64,000 nucleotides of DNA, taken from contig DAIDLH010000079.1 in assembly GCA_027449605.1 (NCBI GenBank), positions 1 to 64,000 of the forward strand, read 5' to 3'. This DNA is from Candidatus Muproteobacteria bacterium (lineage in GTDB: Bacteria > Pseudomonadota > Gammaproteobacteria > Acidiferrobacterales > Sulfurifustaceae). Every line of letters starts with the position of its first letter. Within the stretch, counting starts at the first letter, position 1. The notes beneath the pieces are model-generated. The model saw only the letters and a program-made list of their open reading frames with translations. It ran no database searches and was not told the DNA's origin. The translations under genes and the position numbers were made by a program. Of the stretch, positions 37,435 through 46,188 are shown in pieces.

Positions 37435-39213
37435 ATGCTGGACGAATTTCTTCACATCGAACGCATCGCCTACTTCTCGATGGAGATCGCACTGCGTAAC
37501 GAGATTCCGACCTATGCCGGCGGTCTCGGCGTGCTGGCCGGCGACACGGTGCGTTCGGCCGCCGACCTGGAGCTGCCGATGGTGGCGGTGAGCCTCGTCA
37601 GCCGTCAGGGTTACTTCCGCCAGGAGATCGACGCCCAGGGCCGGCAGGTGGAACACCCGGCGTCCTGGGAACCGGAGCGTTTCGCGCAGCCGCTCGATGC
37701 CAAGATCGCCGTGCCGATCGAGGGCCGGGCGGTGTGGATCGGCGCGTGGCTGTATGTGCTCGAAGGCCACATGGGTGGCCTCCAGCCGGTGTTGCTGCTC
37801 GATACCGACCTGGAGGAGAACCGGCGCGAGGATCGCGAGATCACGCACCATCTCTACGGCGGCGACGAAACCTACCGGCTCAAGCAGGAGATCGTGCTCG
37901 GCGTCGGCGGCATGCGCCTGTTGCAGGCGCTCGGTTTCACGATCCGCCACTACCACATGAACGAAGGCCATTCCGCGCTGCTCGGTCTCGAGCTGCTGCG
38001 CCGCTACCTCTATCCGCCCGAGGACCTGCGCCCGGGCGAGTCGCCCTACGACCTCCCGCGGGTGCGCGAGCTGTGCAGCTTCACCACCCACACGCCGGTC
38101 GAGGCCGGCCACGACCGTTTCGCCTACGATACGGTGCAGCGCGTTCTCGGCAACGTCATCAATGTCGACATCGCGCAGCGGCTGGCGAACCCCGCCGAGG
38201 CGCAGCGCAGCCGCCTCTCGTTCGACGAGGCGTTCGTCGATCTCGCGACGCTCAAACATCTCGCGGGCGAGGACAGTCTCAACATGACGCGGCTGGCGCT
38301 GAACCTGAGCGAGTACGTGAACGGCGTCGCCAAGCGCCACGCCGAGGTCTCCAAGAAAATGTTCCCCGGCTACCGGGTGCACGCGGTCACCAACGGCGTG
38401 CATCCGTTCACCTGGACCGCCGAAAGTTTCCGCCAGCTCTACGACCGTTATCTCCCGAGCTGGTGCCACGAGCCCGAGCAACTCGTGCGCGCCGACTGCT
38501 GCATCCCCGACGCCGCCGTTTGGGAGGCGCATGTCCAGGCGAAGCAGGCGCTCATCGAAAAGGTGCGCGCGCTGACCGGCGTCGCCTTGCATCCGAAGGT
38601 CCCGATTCTCGGGTTCGCGCGGCGCATGACCGCGTACAAGCGCCCCGACCTGCTGTTCTCCGATATCGAGCGCCTGAAGGCGATCGCCCAGCAGCGCTCG
38701 TTCCAGATCGTGCTCGCCGGCAAGGCGCACCCGCGCGACGAAGGCGGCAAGCGCCTCATCGAGCAGCTGCACGCCCGGGCGCGCGCGCTCGAAGGTGTCG
38801 TGCCGGTTGTCTATCTGCCTGACCACGACATGGATATCGCCCGACTGCTTGTGGCCGGCGTCGACATCTGGCTCAACACGCCGCTGCGTCCGTTCGAGGC
38901 CTCCGGCACCAGCGGCATGAAGGCGGCGTTCAACGGCGTGCCCTCGCTCTCGGTGCTCGATGGCTGGTGGGTCGAGGGCTGCATCGAGGGCGTGACCGGC
39001 TGGGCGATCGGCAACGCGGCGGGCGCGGACGACGGCGACGCGCGCGCGCTCTACGACAAGCTCGAGCAGGTGGTGTTGCCGCTTTACTACGGCTATGAGC
39101 GGGAACCCGGCGGCTGGATCCGGGTGATGAAAGGAGCGATCAGCAAGAATGCCTCGTATTTCAACAGCCACCGCATGATGCGGCGCTACGCGACCGAGGC
39201 GTACATCCGATGA
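37435..39213 (+). CDS. glgP: Alpha-glucan (glycogen/starch) phosphorylase family
   Basis: [71 protein letters not shown]. Confidence 0.93.
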   Translation: MLDEFLHIERIAYFSMEIALRNEIPTYAGGLGVLAGDTVRSAADLELPMVAVSLVSRQGYFRQEIDAQGRQVEHPASWEPERFAQPLDAKIAVPIEGRAVWIGAWLYVLEGHMGGLQPVLLLDTDLEENRREDREITHHLYGGDETYRLKQEIVLGVGGMRLLQALGFTIRHYHMNEGHSALLGLELLRRYLYPPEDLRPGESPYDLPRVRELCSFTTHTPVEAGHDRFAYDTVQRVLGNVINVDIAQRLANPAEAQRSRLSFDEAFVDLATLKHLAGEDSLNMTRLALNLSEYVNGVAKRHAEVSKKMFPGYRVHAVTNGVHPFTWTAESFRQLYDRYLPSWCHEPEQLVRADCCIPDAAVWEAHVQAKQALIEKVRALTGVALHPKVPILGFARRMTAYKRPDLLFSDIERLKAIAQQRSFQIVLAGKAHPRDEGGKRLIEQLHARARALEGVVPVVYLPDHDMDIARLLVAGVDIWLNTPLRPFEASGTSGMKAAFNGVPSLSVLDGWWVEGCIEGVTGWAIGNAAGADDGDARALYDKLEQVVLPLYYGYEREPGGWIRVMKGAISKNASYFNSHRMMRRYATEAYIR

Positions 39214-39941
39214 TCCCGGGCCCCGAGGCAAGCCGGTCGCTCGCGGATCGCCCGCTCGCCGAGCGGCTGCTCTACACGGCCTTTCTGCTGCTCGTGGGGA
39301 TCGGTTACCTGATGGCGCTCAGCTACATCTATCTGAGCCACCAGGGGCATGACGGCCGGCCCGGGTTGTCGGTCGACGACCTGGTGTACAACTACTACGG
39401 CAACCGCAGCGGCACGCGCATCGAGGCCGCGATCCGCGGCCCCATGGCCGGATACATCCAGGCCGAGGACCGGCATCACGTGGTGGCGTGGCTCCGGTCG
39501 GGCGCGCCGGAGCGGGACTACGCGGCGCGCATCCAGCCGATCCTCGCCAAGACCTGCCTGCAATGCCACCGCCCGGCTTCCGGCCTCAAGGTCGTGGACC
39601 TGTCCACGTACGCGGGCGTGCGCGCCGTGGCCGAGGTGGATACCGGGGCGTCGCTGCTGTCGCTGGTGCGGCTGTCGCACATCCATCTGTTCGGCATCGG
39701 CCTGGTGCTGCTGGCGGTGGGACTGATCTTCCGGCTGGCGCAGTTGCCCGAGTGGCTGAAGGCCGCGCTCGTCGTCCTGCCGTTCGCCAGCGTGGCCACC
39801 GACATCCTCGCCTGGTTCCTGACCAAGTGGGACCCGTTCTACGCCTACACGGTCGTGGCGGCGGGCGCGGTGTTGGGGTTGGCGCTCGTGGCGCAGATCC
39901 TGATCTCGCTTTATCAAACATGGTTTCCAAAACGGAGGTGA
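39210..39941 (+). CDS. Membrane-anchored c-heme (CLQCH) protein
   Basis: IQPILAKTCLQCHRPASGLKVVDLSTY; N-terminal TM and C-terminal TM cluster; ATGA overlap with glgP. Confidence 0.75.
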   Translation: MIPGPEASRSLADRPLAERLLYTAFLLLVGIGYLMALSYIYLSHQGHDGRPGLSVDDLVYNYYGNRSGTRIEAAIRGPMAGYIQAEDRHHVVAWLRSGAPERDYAARIQPILAKTCLQCHRPASGLKVVDLSTYAGVRAVAEVDTGASLLSLVRLSHIHLFGIGLVLLAVGLIFRLAQLPEWLKAALVVLPFASVATDILAWFLTKWDPFYAYTVVAAGAVLGLALVAQILISLYQTWFPKRR

Positions 39942-39944
39942 ACC

Positions 39945-40172
39945 ATGCATTACGACGGCTGGAGTTTCTGGGGCATGCATCTCTTCTGGTGGCTGTTCTG
40001 GATCGCGCTGATCGTGGCGTTCTTCGCGCTGATCGAGCCGGTGCCGCGCGGCCGGCGACGCGAGACGCCGCTTGAGATATTGCAGCGGCGCTACGCCGCG
40101 GGCGAGATCGGCGAGAAGGAATACGAGGAGCGCAAGCGCACGCTCGAGCGCGATGCCAAACCGCGCGAGTAA
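39945..40172 (+). CDS. SHOCT-domain small membrane protein
   Basis: Trp-rich TM then LEILQRRYAAGEIGEKEYEERKRTLERD. Confidence 0.85.
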   Translation: MHYDGWSFWGMHLFWWLFWIALIVAFFALIEPVPRGRRRETPLEILQRRYAAGEIGEKEYEERKRTLERDAKPRE

Positions 40173-40213
40173 CGGCGTGAGCGTCGAAGCCAACGTGAAC
40201 GAGGAGGTGAGTC

Positions 40214-40399
40214 ATGGAATGGTTGCAGCAGAACTGGTTCTGGGTGGTGGTCTTCGTCGTGTTCTTCGGGTTGCATCTGTTCGGCCACGGCGGACATGGC
40301 GGTCACGGCGGAGGTTGCGGGGGCGGACATGGCGGGCAGCGGCCTTCGGACAAGGACGAAAAGCGGACCGAACCACCGCCGTCAGGCCATCAACACTGA
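40214..40399 (+). CDS. DUF2933-like small protein with His/Gly/Cys tail
   Basis: HLFGHGGHGGHGGGCGGGHGGQRP. Confidence 0.75.
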   Translation: MEWLQQNWFWVVVFVVFFGLHLFGHGGHGGHGGGCGGGHGGQRPSDKDEKRTEPPPSGHQH

Positions 40400-40412
40400 A
40401 AAGGAGGGCGTC

Positions 40413-40667
40413 ATGCTGAACATCAAGATCATTTCCTGGGCGCTGGGATTGTGGAGCGCCTTCACGTTCGTGGCGTGCGTGCTCTACGGGCTGATCGTGC
40501 CCGAAAGCCTGCACATGAAGGCGGCGCTCGAACAGCTCCTGCCGGCGTTCAAGTGGCTGACCTGGTGGGGCTTTCTGCTCGGGCTCGTCGAGAGTTTTCT
40601 TTACGGCGTGTACGCGGGAATCGTGTTCGTGCCGATTTACAACTTTCTCAAGCGGCGTTGGGGCTGA
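40413..40667 (+). CDS. DUF5676-like membrane protein
   Basis: Two TM; related in layout to 22744-23040; AAGGAGG RBS. Confidence 0.65.
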   Translation: MLNIKIISWALGLWSAFTFVACVLYGLIVPESLHMKAALEQLLPAFKWLTWWGFLLGLVESFLYGVYAGIVFVPIYNFLKRRWG

Positions 40668-40747
40668 CACCCGGCCGCGGGCGGTGCACTCGTCTTCGAC
40701 GGCGACCCGAACAAGGGTTTTTCTTGAACTTGAACAGGAGGTGAAAC

Positions 40748-40939
40748 ATGGCAACCGATCCGGTGTGCAAGATGCAAATCGAAGAGAAACAGGCGGCGGC
40801 GAAAGTGGAGTACGCCGGGCAGATGTATCACTTCTGCTCCGAGACTTGTCACAAGACATTTACCGCCGATCCGCAGAAGTACGCGAGCGTGCCGCCGCAC
40901 GGCAGTCACGGCGGTTCGCACCGCCACGGCCACAGCTAG
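40748..40939 (+). CDS. YHS-domain metal-binding protein
   Basis: ATDPVCKMQIEEKQAAAKVEYAGQMYHFCSETCHKTF plus His-rich tail. Confidence 0.9.
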   Translation: MATDPVCKMQIEEKQAAAKVEYAGQMYHFCSETCHKTFTADPQKYASVPPHGSHGGSHRHGHS

Positions 40940-40966
40940 CGTACACGGCCGGGAGACTGAGCCACG

Positions 40967-42098
40967 ATGAGCGTCATCGCACGCGCCGAGGTCATCGAGA
41001 TCGCCGGCGCCGGGCCGGCGGGTCTGGCGGCGGCCATCACGCTGGCGCGCGCCAGGGCGGCGCGTGGTCGTGCACGAAACGAGCCGCGAGGTCGGCTACC
41101 GCTTCCAGGGCGACCTGCAGGGGCTGGAGAACTGGACGACGGAGCGCGACGTGCTCGATGAGCTGCGCGAGATGGGGCTGACGACCGCGTTCGCGCAGCA
41201 CGCCTGCCGCGAAGGCACCGTCTTCGATGCCTGGGGACAGGCTTATCCGGTGCGCAGCCGTGCGCCGCTCTTTTATATGGTGGAGCGCGGTCCCGGTCGC
41301 GGGAGCCTGGACAGCGTGCTGCTCGAGCAGGCGCTCGCGCTCGGCGTGGAGGTGCGCTTCGGCAGCCGCCTCGAGCAACTGGAGGGCCCGGGCATCCTGG
41401 CCGCTGGGCCGAAAGCCGCCGACGCCATCGCCGTCGGATATCACTTCGATACCGACAGAGACGACGGTTTCTGGGCGATCTGCGACGAGACCCTCGCGCC
41501 CCGGGGCTACGCCTATCTGCTGATCATGAACGGGCGCGGCACGGTGAAGAGCTGCATGTATTCCGGGTTCAAGCAGGAAAGCGTTTACGTGGCGCGTACC
41601 GTCGAGGCGTTCCGCCGCTTCGCGGGACTGGAGATGCGCAACGCGCGCCCGCACGGCGGGGTCGGCAACTTCCGCATCCCCGCCTCGGTCTTGTCCGGGC
41701 GCCATCCGGTGGCGGGCGAGCAGGCGGGCTTCCAGGACACGCTGTGGGGCTTCGGCATGCGACTCGCGCTCCGCTCCGGCGTGCTCGCGGCGCGCAGCCT
41801 CGTGGACGGCGGCGACTACGAGGCGCGCTGGCGCAAGGAGCTCGGCCCCTGGCTGCGCGCCTCGGTGGTTAATCGCGCGATCTATGGCGCGCTGGGCAAT
41901 AGCGGCTACCGTTGGGCACTGCGCCAGCAGGCGGAGCGCGATGCGCGCGAATTTCTGCGCCGGCTGTACCGGCCCTCGTTCACCAAGCGCCTGCTCATGC
42001 CCTGGGCCCGGTGGCATTATCATAGCCGGCGCCGGGACACGAGCTGCAATCATGTTGACTGCGCGTGCATCTGGTGCCGCTGCGCCGTGCCGCGTTGA
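40967..42098 (+). pseudogene. FAD-dependent oxidoreductase (geranylgeranyl-reductase-like) interrupted by a 1-nt frameshift
   Basis: GAGPAGLAAAITLARA (frame of 40967) continues as RRVVVHETSREVGYRFQGDLQGLENWTTE (frame of 41064) if one A at about 41054 is removed. Confidence 0.8.
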
Positions 42099-42174
42099 GA
42101 GGAGGCAGTGAGACGAGACGGAATTCGATTCGGGTGAATCATGCACGAACTGCTGGTAACAATAAGGAGACCAC

Positions 42175-43485
42175 ATGGACTTATCCTTAGCTGACAACGC
42201 CAGCGCAAGGCGAGCGGAGCGCGTCGTGGAGCGCGTGTTCCGGGATTATTCCGGCAGCATGGCGGTGCGTTTGTGGGACGGTCGCACCCTGGCCTTCGGA
42301 CGCGGCGCGCCCGAGTTCACACTCGTTTTTCGAGACCCCCGTCCGTTCCGTGAGCTGATTCTGTATCGTGATCTGCTGCGGCTCGCCGAGGCCTACTTCC
42401 GTGGGAAGATAGGCATCGAAGGGGATTTCTACGCCGCGCTGCGACTTAAGGACCATCTGCGGTCGCTGCGCCTGTCCGTTACCGAGAAGGCCGGCTTCCT
42501 GTTCCGGGCGCTCACTCTCGGGGATTCGTCCGATGCCGACGCAGGCGCCACCGCGCCCGGCTGGCGCACATCCCTGTTCGCCCGCCTTACGGGTGCGCAT
42601 TCAAAGGCGCGCGACCGCCAGGCCGTTGCCTTCCACTACGACGTTTCCGACGACTTCTATCGGTTGTGGCTGGATGAGCAGATGGTCTATTCCTGCGCCT
42701 ATTTCGAGGACGCCGCCGATAGCCTGGACCAAGCGCAGCGCAACAAGCTCGACCACATCTGCCGCAAGCTGCGGCTCAAGCCCGGCGAACGCCTGCTCGA
42801 CATCGGCTGCGGCTGGGGCGCGCTGATCCGCTGGGCGGCGAGACATTACGGCGTGCAGGCGCATGGCGTTACCCTGAGCCGCAACCAGTACGAACACTGC
42901 CGGCGCCAGATCGCCGCGGAAGGATTGCAGAGCCGGGTCAGCGTGGAACTCAAGGATTACCGCGACGTGGAGGGCGCAGGCGTCTACGACAAGATCGTCA
43001 GCGTCGGCATGTTCGAGCACGTCGGCATCAAGAATTTCCCGGTCTACTTCGGCACGGTCCAACGCCTGCTGAAATCGGGCGGGCTGTTCCTGAACCACGG
43101 TATCACCCAGGAGACAGAAGGGTGGAACAAAAAGAGTCTCTCGACGGCATTCATCAACCGCTACGTCTTCCCCGACGGCGAATTGGATACGGTGAGCAAC
43201 GCGCAGCGCGCCATGGAGCGCTGCGCCTTCGAGATACTGGACGTGGAGGCGTTGCGGCCCCATTACGCCATGACCCTGCGGCATTGGGTGCAGCGCCTGG
43301 AAAACCGTCGGCAAGAGGCGTTGCAGCACGTCTCCGCGCCGACCTACCGGATTTGGCACTTTTACATGGCGGCCTGCGCCCAGTTATTCGAGGAGGGCGG
43401 CACCGGCGTCTATCAGATCCTCGCCGCGCGGCGGACCAAGGGCTCGAATCCAGTCCCCCTGACACGGCGGGATCTCTATCGCTAG
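42175..43485 (+). CDS. Cyclopropane-fatty-acyl-phospholipid synthase family SAM methyltransferase
   Basis: VAFHYDVSDDFYRLWLDEQMVYSCAYFEDAADSLDQAQRNKLDHICRKLRLKPGERLLDIGCGWGAL. Confidence 0.95.
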   Translation: MDLSLADNASARRAERVVERVFRDYSGSMAVRLWDGRTLAFGRGAPEFTLVFRDPRPFRELILYRDLLRLAEAYFRGKIGIEGDFYAALRLKDHLRSLRLSVTEKAGFLFRALTLGDSSDADAGATAPGWRTSLFARLTGAHSKARDRQAVAFHYDVSDDFYRLWLDEQMVYSCAYFEDAADSLDQAQRNKLDHICRKLRLKPGERLLDIGCGWGALIRWAARHYGVQAHGVTLSRNQYEHCRRQIAAEGLQSRVSVELKDYRDVEGAGVYDKIVSVGMFEHVGIKNFPVYFGTVQRLLKSGGLFLNHGITQETEGWNKKSLSTAFINRYVFPDGELDTVSNAQRAMERCAFEILDVEALRPHYAMTLRHWVQRLENRRQEALQHVSAPTYRIWHFYMAACAQLFEEGGTGVYQILAARRTKGSNPVPLTRRDLYR

Positions 43486-43568
43486 CGCGCGACGTCAATC
43501 GCGTGCAGTTCTTGGGAATGGTGGTGAGTGAAGTCATATCGACGAACATTGATTGGAGGACATGACAC

Positions 43569-43712
43569 ATGAAACAGGGCAACGCGGCGATCCTGTTCGG
43601 GGACCTCAACGACCCCGGGAGCGAGATACGCAGGCGCCTGGCGGTACGGGCATCCACGCCGCTGCGGCCGGATCTGAACCTCAACACCGGCGTACGCTAC
43701 CAGGGACTTTGA
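43569..43712 (+). pseudogene. 47-aa ORF resembling the C-terminal tail of a 4Fe-4S oxidoreductase subunit
   Basis: NAAILFGDLNDPGSEIRRRLAVRASTPLRPDLNLNTGVRYQGL resembles ...AIVFGDLNDPNS...LRPELGTRPKVYYIG tails; not in ORF track; RBS GGAGGA upstream. Confidence 0.45.
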
Positions 43713-43729
43713 CACGAACGGAGCGATCC

Positions 43730-45628
43730 ATGGAAAAGAAAGAACAGTTTTCCGTCTGGTATTTCCTGATCGCGTTCCTGCTGATCCTGGCGATGCAGAA
43801 CTTCCTGTTCGCCCCGCATCCCGAGAACCTTGCGTACAACGAGTTCAAGGCGCTGCTCAAGGCCGGCAAGCTCGATAACGTCGCGCTCGGCGAGCGCACC
43901 ATCACGGGCACGCTCAAGCCCGAGGGACTCGAGGGCCTGCTGCCGAAGGAGAAGCTTGAGGAGCTCAAGCGCGCCGGCGAAGGCAAGGAGCACCGCTTCG
44001 TGACGGTGCGCATCGACGACCCCGATCTCGTCAAGGAGCTCGGCGCGGCCAAGGTGCGCTACGCCGGCGTGATCGAGAGCAAGTGGCTGTCGACGCTGCT
44101 CTCCTGGATCGTGCCGGCGGTCATTTTTGTCGCCATCTGGGGGCTGCTCATGAAACGCATGGGCGGCGGGGCCGGCGGCTTTCTCGAGGTCGGCAAGAGC
44201 AAGGCCAAGGTGTACATGGAGAAGCAGACCGGCGTGAGCTTCGCGGACGTCGCCGGCGTCGACGAGGCGAAGGACGAGCTCAAGGAGATCGTCGAGTTCC
44301 TCAAGAACCCGAAGGCCTACGGCAAGCTCGGCGCGCGCATTCCCAAGGGCGTATTGCTTGTCGGTCCGCCCGGCACCGGCAAGACGCTGCTGGCGCGCGC
44401 GGTCGCGGGCGAGGCCGGCGTGGCGTTCTTCTCGATCAGCGGCGCGGAGTTCGTCGAGATGTTCGTCGGCGTGGGCGCGGCGCGGGTGCGCGACCTGTTC
44501 CAGCAGGCGCGCGGCAAGGCCCCGGCGATCATCTTCATCGACGAGCTCGACGCCCTCGGCCGCGCGCGCGGCGCCTATCCCCTCGCCGGCGGCCACGACG
44601 AAAAAGAACAGACGCTGAACCAGTTGCTCTCGGAGATGGACGGCTTCGACCCGAGCACCGGCCTGGTGCTGCTCGCCGCCACCAATCGCCCGGAGATCCT
44701 CGACCCGGCGCTGCTGCGCGCCGGGCGCTTCGACCGCCAGGTGCTGGTGGACCGGCCGGACCGCATCGGGCGCGTCGCGATCCTCAAGGTCCACCTGAAA
44801 AAGGTGCAGCTCGCGGTGGACGTGGACCCGGAGCAGGTCGCCGCGCTCACGCCCGGCTTCACCGGCGCCGATCTCGCCACCCTGGTGAACGAGGCGGCGC
44901 TGCTCGCCACGCGCCGCAACGCCGAGGCCGTGGGCATGGACGACTTCACGCGCGCGATCGAGCGCATCGTCGCGGGGCTCGAAAAGAAGAACCGCCTGCT
45001 CAACCCGAAGGAGCGCGAGGTGGTGGCCTACCACGAGATGGGCCATGCGCTGGTGGCGCTGTCGCTGCCCGGCACCGACCCGGTGCACAAGGTCTCGATC
45101 ATCCCGCGCGGCATCGGCGCGCTCGGCTACACCATCCAGCGCCCGACCGAGGACCGCTACCTCATGACGCGCGAAGAGCTCGAGAACAAGATGGCGGTGC
45201 TGCTCGGCGGCCGCGCCGCGGAGCAGCTCGTGTTCGCGCATTTGTCCACCGGCGCGGCCGACGACCTCGCCAAGGTGACCGACATCGCGCGCGCCATGGT
45301 CATGCGCTACGGCATGCACGCGAAGCTCGGGCACGTCGCATTGGAGTCGCAGCGACCGGCGTTTCTGGAAGTGCCCGGCGCGATGCCCGCGACGCGCGAG
45401 TACAGCGAGGAAACTGCGCGCGAGATCGACACCGCGGTGCGCGAGATTGTGGCGGCGGCGTTCGACAAGGCGCTCGGCATTCTCGGCGGGCGGCGCGACA
45501 CGCTCGTGCGCGGTGCGCGCGAGCTGCTCGCCCGCGAGACGCTGGGCGAAGAGGATCTGCGTCGCCTGCAATCGCCGCTGGCGGAGGCCATCGCCGCGGC
45601 GACACCGCTCGAAAGGAGGCCGACATGA
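43730..45628 (+). CDS. ftsH: ATP-dependent zinc metalloprotease FtsH paralogue
   Basis: [57 protein letters not shown] zinc site. Confidence 0.95.
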   Translation: MEKKEQFSVWYFLIAFLLILAMQNFLFAPHPENLAYNEFKALLKAGKLDNVALGERTITGTLKPEGLEGLLPKEKLEELKRAGEGKEHRFVTVRIDDPDLVKELGAAKVRYAGVIESKWLSTLLSWIVPAVIFVAIWGLLMKRMGGGAGGFLEVGKSKAKVYMEKQTGVSFADVAGVDEAKDELKEIVEFLKNPKAYGKLGARIPKGVLLVGPPGTGKTLLARAVAGEAGVAFFSISGAEFVEMFVGVGAARVRDLFQQARGKAPAIIFIDELDALGRARGAYPLAGGHDEKEQTLNQLLSEMDGFDPSTGLVLLAATNRPEILDPALLRAGRFDRQVLVDRPDRIGRVAILKVHLKKVQLAVDVDPEQVAALTPGFTGADLATLVNEAALLATRRNAEAVGMDDFTRAIERIVAGLEKKNRLLNPKEREVVAYHEMGHALVALSLPGTDPVHKVSIIPRGIGALGYTIQRPTEDRYLMTREELENKMAVLLGGRAAEQLVFAHLSTGAADDLAKVTDIARAMVMRYGMHAKLGHVALESQRPAFLEVPGAMPATREYSEETAREIDTAVREIVAAAFDKALGILGGRRDTLVRGARELLARETLGEEDLRRLQSPLAEAIAAATPLERRPT

Positions 45629-45662
45629 AAACGGCGATTCTTCGCGAGAGGCACGGCACCCC

Positions 45663-46154
45663 ATGAAAATCCGGTTCGCCAGGTTCGTTCATCTCACGCT
45701 CTTTGAGCGCGTCATCGAGATCGTGTTCGGCATCATGCTTTTGTTCATCACCCTCAGCATTGTCATCGGCACGGCGCACCTGTTTCAGCGTCTCGGCGAT
45801 CTGCTCCCCTGGGAGGACAATACGCGCCACTACGTGCGCATCGTCTCGGACGTGTTGACGCTGTTCATTCTCATCGAACTGGCGCGCTCACTCGCCGATT
45901 ACTTCACCGCCCACCGTCTGCGGATGACGTTCATCGTGGACGCCGGCATCGTGTTCATCCTGCGCGAGATCGTGATCAAGCTGTTCGAGGCGAAGATCGA
46001 TACCGCGGAGATCTACGCGCTCTCGGCGCTGATCGCCGTGCTCGGCGCCCTGCGCATCGGCTCGGTGCTGGTGTTCCAGCGCGAGAAGACCATGCTCGAG
46101 CAGTTGGCCAAGGGCACGGCGGAGAGGCCCGGGCGCGACTCCAAATCGCGCTAA
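45663..46154 (+). CDS. PsiE-family (phosphate-starvation-inducible-like) membrane protein
   Basis: [66 protein letters not shown]. Confidence 0.85.
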   Translation: MKIRFARFVHLTLFERVIEIVFGIMLLFITLSIVIGTAHLFQRLGDLLPWEDNTRHYVRIVSDVLTLFILIELARSLADYFTAHRLRMTFIVDAGIVFILREIVIKLFEAKIDTAEIYALSALIAVLGALRIGSVLVFQREKTMLEQLAKGTAERPGRDSKSR

Positions 46155-46188
46155 GAATAATTATGGAGACGGCGTTGGAGATGAAATC

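Noticed and set aside
39210-39941. Elongation factor-type naming for the CLQCH membrane protein
   Set aside because: No GTPase motifs at all; it is a TM protein with a c-heme site.
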